Assembly (NCBI GenBank): GCA_028291445.1
Contig: JAQGIA010000379.1
Location: forward strand, 1 to 9,225
Length of the DNA stretch: 9,225 nt
Source of the DNA: Belnapia sp.
GTDB taxonomy: Bacteria; Pseudomonadota; Alphaproteobacteria; Acetobacterales; Acetobacteraceae
Reading direction: 5' to 3'
Shown: positions 4,513 through 9,225 of the stretch, piece after piece
Numbering within the stretch: position 1 is the stretch's first letter
Layout: every line of letters starts with the position of its first letter
Position numbers and translations under genes: made by a program
The notes under the pieces: model-generated
What the model was told of the DNA's origin: nothing
Seen by the model: the letters and a program-made list of their open reading frames with translations, nothing else
The model's database searches: none

Positions 4513-6792
4513 TCAGCCGGGCGGCAGGTCGAAGCCGTCGCTGTCGCCCTCGCCATTGGCGCCCTCGCCATTGGGCGGGGGGTGCGCGGACCGGATGGGC
4601 ACCGCGATGGTCGTCCGCAAACCGGGTTGATTGTCGGCGCTGGCGAGGGTGCCGCCGAGTTGGTGCATCAGCCCGTCGATGATGCGGGAGCCGAAGCCCT
4701 TGTCGCCCGAGATGCCGCCTTTGCCCCGGTCGGCGACGACCAGATAGAGATGGCCGCGCTGTTCGGTCAGCCGGATCGTTACCGGGCCGGCCAAGCCGCC
4801 ATAGGCGTGCTTGTTGATGTTGATCAGCAACTCGGTCAGCACGAGGCCCAGCGGCACGGCCAGGCTGATCGGGATGATGACCGGGGTCAGGTCATGCACG
4901 ATGAAGGCCGCCCAGTCCTGGCCCATGAAGGCCGTGGTCTCCTCGCAAAGCTCCGCGATGTAGCGGGCCGCATCGACATTCTCGACCTGCTCGCCGCGAT
5001 ACAGCCGGCGGTGCAGCACCGAGACCGCCTTCAGGCGGCGGCGGGCTTCCTCGAGCGGCGCCTGCAAGGCGGGATCTCCCGAGGCGCGGGCCTGGATCGA
5101 GAGGAAGCTCGACACCAGCTGCAGGCTGTTCTGGACGCGATGGTTCACCTCGCCGATCAGGAATTCCTTCTGCTGCAGCAGGACGCCCTTTTCCTGGATC
5201 ATGACGGTCAGTTGCTGGTTGAGTTCGCGCATGTTGCGCATCTGCTGCACCTCCAGCAGGGCCGTCCGCAGCCGCCGGGCGGTATCGAGCTCGGCCTGGC
5301 TCCAGCTTCGCGCGTGGGCGCGCACGGTTTCCTGCCAGGCGGCGAAGGAGGCCCGCGGGTTGAGGATGGCCAGGTCGGAAGCCAGACCGGCGGCCAGGGC
5401 CTCCCCGTCGGCCGCCTTGTGCGGATTGCCGGCCCATTGGATGGTCTCGATGATCTCGCTCCTGAACCACAGGATGAGCCAGGGCCGCTCGGGCGACAGC
5501 GTCACCGCCAGCAGGCCGCTGCCGACCGCCTGGAAGCCGAGCGCCGCGGGATACTGGCCGGGCAGGTTATCGGTCCCGAAGACCGGCTCCGCCGTGCGGC
5601 CCAGGAGCCAGGCCACCAATTCGCGCACCGCAGGCTCGGGCGGGCAGGCGCCCTGGGCCAGGTAGTCATCCCCGCGCAGGATGACGACGCCGTCGCTGTC
5701 CATCAGCCGGGCGACGTCGAGCAGGGTCACCGGCTCCCGGAGAGCCATCGGATCGCGCAGGGGCCCATCCTGCGAGAGGTATCCGACCAACTCGTCGGCG
5801 AGGTTGCGCAGCCGGATGAGCTGCCGGTCGCTGTCCGCCTGCTTCCTCGCCTTGAGCTGGCGGGCCAGGCTGCCGGCCAGCGAGCAGCAGGCGGCGCGGG
5901 TGTCGTAGGGGATCGTCCGTGGCGTCGCATGGTGGCAGGCGATCAGGCCCCAGAGCACGCCGTCGATGACGATCGAGACCGAGGCCGAAGCGCGGACCCC
6001 CATGTTCACCAGGTATTGCAGATGGATCGGCGAGACGCTGCGCAGGCTGCAATCGCTCATGTCGAGCGGCGCCGGCTCGGTCCAGCCGGGGCGGAGGCCG
6101 ACCGGCGCATAGCCCACGTCGGGTATGACGCGGATCAGGTTCCGCAGGTACAGCGCACGCGCCTGGCGCGGGATATCGGCGGCGGGGAAATGCTGGTGGA
6201 GGAAGGAATGCATGCCCTCCCCCCTGGCCTCGGCGACGACGGCGCCGGCATCATCGTGCAGGAAGCGATAGATCATGACCCGGTCGAAGCCGGTCAGCAG
6301 CCGGAATTCGGCGGCGGCACTGTCGCAGAGGCCGGCCAGGGATGCCGCTTGCGCCAATGCGCCGCTGCTCGCCGCAAGCCGGTTCAGGGCATGGGCGCTC
6401 AACATCCCGGGCACCGCCGCCGGCTCGAATTCGACGACCACCTTCCGGCCCGCGAGATGGGCGCTCACGTCGAGCAATTCGCCGGCCGCGGTCCGTAGCT
6501 GGCCCAGGAAGCTTGCCAATTCCAGCCGTGTCGCATCCGGCCTTGCCGCATCCTGGAGCCAGCCGAGCGCCACGACCTGCTCGGCGAGGGCCTCCCCGAG
6601 CAGCGCGGTCAGCGGCAGGCCCTGCCATGCGGCGAGCCCGAGCCGCCCCTCGACGTCGCCGGCGACATGGCTGATGGCGAAGCTGTCGCGGTCCGCCAGG
6701 ACCAGCAGGCCATGCGGCTGGATCGAGCCCGGGGCATGTATCGGTTCGATATCGCATCGGGTAAGCCCGAGCGGAACATAATCTGCTGTCAA
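4513..6792 (-). CDS. bphP: Bacteriophytochrome sensor histidine kinase (PAS-GAF-PHY-HisKA_2-HATPase)
   Basis: A 759-residue red/far-red photoreceptor kinase. The N-terminal PAS domain carries the biliverdin-attaching Cys13 in TRCDIEPIHAPGSIQPHG. The GAF domain (about 140-315) has FPAADIPRQARALY with the DIP motif (206-208), Tyr175, SPIHLQYLVNMGV with His257, and GLIACHH (282-288), the usual chromophore-pocket residues. The PHY domain (about 325-495) has WFRSE (442-446) and the tongue motif PRASF (479-483). The kinase core is of HisKA_2 type: EVNHRVQNSLQLVSSFLSIQ with phospho-acceptor His551, N-box ELLININKHA (Asn658), D-x-G-x-G at 688-692 and GFGSRII (699-705). There is no receiver domain. 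A low-complexity tail (NGEGANGEGD) follows the kinase. The start is TTG 6792 with a weak GGAG 10 bases upstream; no ATG or GTG in frame lies between it and Cys13. No heme oxygenase (bphO) or response regulator is in the window, so the partners must be elsewhere. The cytoplasmic location follows from the lack of membrane segments. Confidence 0.95.
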   Translation of the reverse strand: MTADYVPLGLTRCDIEPIHAPGSIQPHGLLVLADRDSFAISHVAGDVEGRLGLAAWQGLPLTALLGEALAEQVVALGWLQDAARPDATRLELASFLGQLRTAAGELLDVSAHLAGRKVVVEFEPAAVPGMLSAHALNRLAASSGALAQAASLAGLCDSAAAEFRLLTGFDRVMIYRFLHDDAGAVVAEARGEGMHSFLHQHFPAADIPRQARALYLRNLIRVIPDVGYAPVGLRPGWTEPAPLDMSDCSLRSVSPIHLQYLVNMGVRASASVSIVIDGVLWGLIACHHATPRTIPYDTRAACCSLAGSLARQLKARKQADSDRQLIRLRNLADELVGYLSQDGPLRDPMALREPVTLLDVARLMDSDGVVILRGDDYLAQGACPPEPAVRELVAWLLGRTAEPVFGTDNLPGQYPAALGFQAVGSGLLAVTLSPERPWLILWFRSEIIETIQWAGNPHKAADGEALAAGLASDLAILNPRASFAAWQETVRAHARSWSQAELDTARRLRTALLEVQQMRNMRELNQQLTVMIQEKGVLLQQKEFLIGEVNHRVQNSLQLVSSFLSIQARASGDPALQAPLEEARRRLKAVSVLHRRLYRGEQVENVDAARYIAELCEETTAFMGQDWAAFIVHDLTPVIIPISLAVPLGLVLTELLININKHAYGGLAGPVTIRLTEQRGHLYLVVADRGKGGISGDKGFGSRIIDGLMHQLGGTLASADNQPGLRTTIAVPIRSAHPPPNGEGANGEGDSDGFDLPPG
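4546..4575. repeat. 15-bp tandem duplication in the phytochrome C-terminal tail
   Basis: GCCCTCGCCATTGGC (4546-4560) is followed by GCCCTCGCCATTGGG (4561-4575); 14 of 15 bases match. It encodes the repeated NGEGA/NGEGD at residues 741-750, after the ATPase domain. Confidence 0.85.
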
Positions 6793-6881
6793 AACATTCT
6801 GACTCCACGCACGGAGGCGGGAGCATGATGGAGCTCTCTGCCTCTTGCGCCCGAAAGCTTCGGCAAGCGATGAGGAATTCT

Positions 6882-6907
6882 AGCACGCTATCCGCCGGAT
6901 GCGTGCT
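6882..6907 (-). promoter_or_regulatory. Strong hairpin in the phytochrome leader
   Basis: AGCACGC (6882-6888), one bulged T, ATCC, loop GCC, GGAT, then GCGTGCT (6901-6907). This is 11 base pairs with one bulge. It lies 90 bp upstream of the TTG start, within the probable promoter or untranslated leader of the phytochrome gene. No T-run follows, so a terminator is unlikely. Confidence 0.45.
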
Positions 6908-6921
6908 CGGAGAAACTCGAA

Positions 6922-6949
6922 ATGGTAGAATTCGGCGCCGAATGCGCAA
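6922..6949 (-). promoter_or_regulatory. Tentative phytochrome promoter containing a 14-bp palindrome
   Basis: The perfect palindrome ATTCGGCGCCGAAT (6930-6943) is certain. On the minus strand it is flanked by TTGCGC (6949-6944) and TACCAT (6927-6922), a weak -35/-10 pair with a 16-base spacer. If these are the promoter elements, the palindrome fills the spacer, a classic repressor or MerR-type operator position. The promoter boxes are weak matches and the reading is tentative. Confidence 0.25.
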
Positions 6950-6985
6950 CTCCGCTGAATATACCAAAAATCCGACGAAGCCGCC

Positions 6986-7032
6986 GCGAAGCCCATTCAT
7001 TCACTGTGATCTAATGAAGGAATAGGCTTCGC
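6986..7032. repeat. Inverted repeat GCGAAGCC / GGCTTCGC
   Basis: The 8-bp arms at 6986-6993 and 7025-7032 are perfect. Inside them CATTCATT (6994-7001) pairs with AATGAAGG (7013-7020) at 7 of 8 positions, leaving AATA as a one-sided bulge. A TCAC-T-GTGA dyad (7001-7009) lies near the loop. The element lies about 200 bp upstream of the phytochrome start. Its role is unknown. Confidence 0.4.
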
Positions 7033-7056
7033 AGCGTATTGGCGAATGTCCCGTCC

Positions 7057-7071
7057 GGCCAATCATTGGCC
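7057..7071. repeat. Palindrome GGCCAAT-C-ATTGGCC
   Basis: A perfect 7-1-7 inverted repeat 60 bp after the stop codon of the Bug gene at 7131. It could be a weak hairpin at the 3' end of that transcript or a protein-binding site for the phytochrome promoter. No T-run follows on either strand. Confidence 0.4.
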
Positions 7072-7108
7072 CTGCCGCTGGGATCGGGCCGCGGGCCGGT
7101 GCCGGGCA

Positions 7109-7125
7109 TGGCGCATGCAGCGCCA
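7109..7125 (-). terminator. Weak hairpin just after the Bug gene stop
   Basis: TGGCGC-ATGCA-GCGCCA, a 6-bp perfect stem that starts 5 bases past the stop codon in the direction of transcription. It has no T-run, so it is at best a weak or factor-dependent end of the transcript. Confidence 0.25.
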
Positions 7126-7130
7126 GGCGC

Positions 7131-8114
7131 TCAATCCATCTTCAGGCCGATCTTGCGGATGATCGCGCCCTCCTCCTCGAACAGCCGGCGGGCGAAGCCG
7201 GCATAGGCTTCGCTGTCCATGTAGCGCAGCGGCATGTCGAAGCGGTCCAGCGTCTCGACGTGCTTCGGATCGAACAGCGCCTCCTTGAAGGCATCGTGCA
7301 GCACGCGCTTCACCCCGGGGTCCATGCCCTTGGGCGCGCCGAGGCCGAAGGGGCTGTCGGCAACGATGTCGATGCCGACCTCGCGCAGGGTCGGCACGTC
7401 GGGGAAGCGCTTGGCGCGCTGCTCGGTCCAGACCACCAGCAGCCGCAGCTTGCCGTCCTCGACCAGCGGCGCCCAGCCGGTGCTGTCGGTATTCACCATG
7501 GTCTGGCCGGACAGCACCGCCTGGATATTATCCGCCCCGCCGCGGAAGGGCACATGCAGCCAGTCGATGCCGAGTTGCTCGGCGATCCGCTCCATGGTGA
7601 TGTGCAGGGTGCTGCCGACGCCGGGCGTGCCATAGGTGACCTTGCCGGGATTGGCCTTGGCATAGGCGACGAACTCCGCCCAATTCTGCCAGGGCTGGTC
7701 CGCCCGGACCACCACGCCGAACACATAGCCGGTCAGGTGCAGCACGTAGCTGAAATCGGCCATCGGGTCGAAGGTCGACCGGCGCGACAGGGCGGGCAGG
7801 CGGAAGACGGTGACCGGCAATTGGCCGACCATGTGGCCATCGGCCCTGGCCTCCTGGGACATGGCCAGGGCGCCCATCGTGCCGGAGGCGCCGGGCCTGT
7901 TCTCGACGATGACCGGCTGGCCGAGCTTCCGCCCGGCGATCTCGCTGAGCACCCGGAGATGGGTATCCGAGGAGCCGCCCGGCAGCCAGGGCACCAGCAT
8001 GCGGATCGGCCGGTTGGGAAAGCCGGGCTGGGCGATGGCCGGGCTGGCCAGGGGACCTGCCAGGCCCAATGCGGCGGAGGCGAGCGCGGCGCGCCGGCCG
8101 ATGCGGTGGTGCAT
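7131..8114 (-). CDS. Bug/TctC-family tripartite tricarboxylate transporter substrate-binding protein (second copy)
   Basis: A 327-residue periplasmic receptor. Residues 1-29 (MHHRIGRRAALASAALGLAG then PLASPAIAQ) are a signal peptide with twin-arginine-like GRRAALA and cleavage near AIAQ. Family blocks: FPNRPIRMLVPWLPGGSSD (32-50), LGQPVIVENRPGASGTMGAL (64-83), NPGKVTYGTPGVGSTLHITM (155-174), FRGGADNIQAVLSGQTMVNT (190-209) and RFPDVPTLREVGIDI (236-250). Here the GTPGVGSTLH segment keeps the usual G-x-G-S and His, unlike the other copy in this window. The two proteins share long identical stretches (VENRPGASGT, RFDMPLRY), so they belong to one subgroup. The ATG at 8114 fits the signal peptide; GGGAG lies 11 bases upstream. 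The gene follows lptD on the same strand after 113 bp. No transporter membrane subunits are in view and the ligand is unknown. Confidence 0.92.
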   Translation of the reverse strand: MHHRIGRRAALASAALGLAGPLASPAIAQPGFPNRPIRMLVPWLPGGSSDTHLRVLSEIAGRKLGQPVIVENRPGASGTMGALAMSQEARADGHMVGQLPVTVFRLPALSRRSTFDPMADFSYVLHLTGYVFGVVVRADQPWQNWAEFVAYAKANPGKVTYGTPGVGSTLHITMERIAEQLGIDWLHVPFRGGADNIQAVLSGQTMVNTDSTGWAPLVEDGKLRLLVVWTEQRAKRFPDVPTLREVGIDIVADSPFGLGAPKGMDPGVKRVLHDAFKEALFDPKHVETLDRFDMPLRYMDSEAYAGFARRLFEEEGAIIRKIGLKMD

Positions 8115-8133
8115 GCCTTGAATTACTCCCGTC

Positions 8134-8154
8134 GCCGGCCTCTGCCGGGCCGGC
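8134..8154. repeat. Hairpin between lptD and the Bug gene
   Basis: GCCGGC (8134-8139), a 9-base loop and GCCGGC (8149-8154) form a 6-bp GC stem upstream of the Bug ribosome binding site. There is no T-run. The same 113-bp gap also has a run of eight C residues (8195-8202), a possible slippage tract, but it is outside any gene. Confidence 0.3.
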
Positions 8155-8227
8155 TTCGGGGCATCCTAGAGGCTTTTCCGCCGCGGTGAAGCCGCCCCCC
8201 CCAACTTGCCCCTCCCAGATTGCCGGC

Positions 8228-9225
8228 TCAGATCGCCCGCAGGAAGTATTCGCCCAGCGTCTTGAAGCCGATGCGCAGCAGCACGACCGTGTTCGCCGCA
8301 TAGAGGCTGCTGGTCGCCGGGTCCTGGGCATAGCGCTTGATGAAGCGGCCCTCGAAGATGAAGCACTCGTCCTCGTAGCCGGCGGAGCCCTGCAGCAGCA
8401 CCGCCCGGCCCAGGCTGAGGTCGTATTTCCCGTGCAGCGAGGCACGCCAGAATTCGCCGATCTTGGCGGTGAAGCCCGCGCCCACCTCGTCCCGCGACCG
8501 CAGCGGGGTGAAGTAGGGCAGCGGCGTGGAGAAGAGATAGCCGGCCGAGAGCGTCACCTTGCCGAGGCTGAGGTTGGCGGTGGTATCGACCATCCGCCGC
8601 TCGGTGATGTTCTCCCCGTCCAGCCGGATGCGGCCGGTGGTATTGAACCAGGGGGTGGGCGAGACGCGCAGCCGCGCGACGTAGTCCGAGGCACGGCGTT
8701 CGAGGCCGGAGCCGACATAGGGGCTGCTGATCTGATCATCCAGCCGGAACGACCGGCCGATCAGCCCATCCACCTGCCCGCCATTGGGGAAGTCCCAGGC
8801 GCCGCGCAGCGCGGTATCCACCCGGGTGCCGCCTTCCTGGCGGTCCCGGCCGGTGTAGCGGTTCAGCGAGAAGAGATTGGCATCGGTGAATTCGAAGTCG
8901 ATGCTGTCCTCGTTCGGGACATGGGACTGCGGGCCGACGCGCGGGCCGGTGACGAACTGGACGCGCGGCTCGATCGTCTGGCTGCCCCAGCTGCCGGCGG
9001 AGCGGACGAAGGGCATCCGCCAGTCCACCGCCGCGCGGATATTGCCGATCGCCTGGCTGCCATTGGCATCCGGCAGGTTGGTCGGCGGTTCCTGATGCCC
9101 CTGCGCCCGGTAGCCGAGGGCATCGCCCTGCAGCTTGAAGGTCCAGAGGCCGCCCAGGCGGTCCGTCTCAGGCCGCTGCCAGCTGGCACGGGTGGCGAGC
9201 CGCTGGACCGAGCTGCCGATGTCGC
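8228..9225 (-). CDS. lptD: LPS-assembly outer-membrane protein LptD, C-terminal part (5' end outside window)
   Basis: The frame is open from the right edge (first full codon at 9223) to the stop at 8228-8230, giving 331 residues. It matches the C-terminal beta-barrel domain of LptD: VDWRMPFVRS, then TIEPRVQFVTGPRVG, the signature PNEDS (residues 103-107 of the fragment), NLFSLNRYTGRDRQEGG (116-132) and alternating strands to the end (VVLLRIGFKTLGEYFLRAI). LptD sits in the outer membrane and, with the plug lipoprotein LptE, inserts lipopolysaccharide into the outer leaflet. The last barrel strand ends in Ile rather than the common aromatic residue. In many alphaproteobacteria lptD is followed by surA and pdxA; here a Bug receptor gene comes next after 113 bp. 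The GTG at 9028 is internal and not the start. Confidence 0.9.
   Translation of the reverse strand, partial: DIGSSVQRLATRASWQRPETDRLGGLWTFKLQGDALGYRAQGHQEPPTNLPDANGSQAIGNIRAAVDWRMPFVRSAGSWGSQTIEPRVQFVTGPRVGPQSHVPNEDSIDFEFTDANLFSLNRYTGRDRQEGGTRVDTALRGAWDFPNGGQVDGLIGRSFRLDDQISSPYVGSGLERRASDYVARLRVSPTPWFNTTGRIRLDGENITERRMVDTTANLSLGKVTLSAGYLFSTPLPYFTPLRSRDEVGAGFTAKIGEFWRASLHGKYDLSLGRAVLLQGSAGYEDECFIFEGRFIKRYAQDPATSSLYAANTVVLLRIGFKTLGEYFLRAI

Larger units (their letters stand above)
6793..7130. other. 338-bp AT-richer intergenic region upstream of the phytochrome gene
   Basis: No gene is supported here. The base composition is visibly lower in GC than the flanking genes, as expected for a promoter and 5' leader of the minus-strand phytochrome gene. 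It holds several inverted repeats: CCGAA-AGC-TTCGG (6851-6863), a long hairpin at 6882-6907, GAATTCTA/TAGAATTC (6875-6882 and 6926-6933), a 14-bp palindrome at 6930-6943, GCGAAGCC/GGCTTCGC (6986-6993 and 7025-7032) and GGCCAAT-C-ATTGGCC (7057-7071). The short open frame on the plus strand (6825-7025) has no family resemblance and I do not call it. Confidence 0.6.

Noticed and set aside
4489..6498. A 669-codon open frame on the plus strand opposite the phytochrome gene
   Set aside because: It is antisense to an unmistakable gene, rich in Gln, Arg, Gly and Pro, and matches no domain. Long antisense frames are expected in GC-rich DNA with strong third-position bias.
7260..8189. A 309-codon open frame on the plus strand opposite the second Bug gene
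   Set aside because: Same codon-bias shadow; no domain, no signal, no ribosome binding site of note. The opposite strand encodes a full Bug protein.
8195..8202. Run of eight C as a phase-variation tract
   Set aside because: It is intergenic, short, and not placed between recognisable promoter boxes; noted only as a possible slippage site.
1..9225. CRISPR arrays, insertion sequences, tRNA or rRNA genes
   Set aside because: No repeat-spacer pattern, transposase motif or cloverleaf-like sequence was seen on either strand.

Overview
This is a GC-rich window with proteobacterial gene content: a bacteriophytochrome kinase, LptD (so a Gram-negative outer membrane) and two Bug/TctC-type solute-binding proteins with twin-arginine-like leaders. 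High GC, several Bug paralogues and a phytochrome kinase with a HisKA_2-type core all suggest an alphaproteobacterium, most plausibly an Acetobacteraceae/Roseomonas-like genome. That placement is inference; no rRNA or tRNA is present to confirm it.

Layout. The left edge holds the 3' end of an ABC-F ATPase gene (+). It converges on two small minus-strand genes: an unrecognised 121-residue protein and a DUF1203 protein whose GTG start is fixed by a strong ribosome binding site. Divergent from these (1537-2336, +) are two small secreted glycine-rich proteins. They are tandem paralogues built around an L-x-GGG-[DN]-[DE]-x4-Y repeat. The leader of the second one carries a palindrome and two hairpins. 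The pair ends in a stem-loop followed by a strong terminator (2391-2429) that also faces the converging minus-strand genes.

From 2430 to the right edge everything is on the minus strand. In transcription order, right to left: the 3' part of lptD, a Bug receptor gene, a 338-bp low-GC, dyad-rich intergenic region, a bacteriophytochrome histidine kinase gene (TTG start), a second Bug receptor gene, and a DUF1835 gene. The DUF1835 gene overlaps the second Bug gene by 4 bp (GTGA) and is probably translationally coupled to it.

How the parts fit. The phytochrome has the biliverdin-binding Cys and PAS-GAF-PHY signature residues and an intact HisKA_2/HATPase core, so it is probably a working red/far-red sensor kinase. 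No response regulator or heme oxygenase is in view. The two Bug genes on either side are clearly related to each other, and no tripartite transporter membrane genes (TctA/TctB) are present, so they look like orphan receptors. The least explained parts are the secreted repeat-protein pair, the structured DNA upstream of the phytochrome gene, and three independent 15-bp tandem duplications (3272, 4476, 4546).
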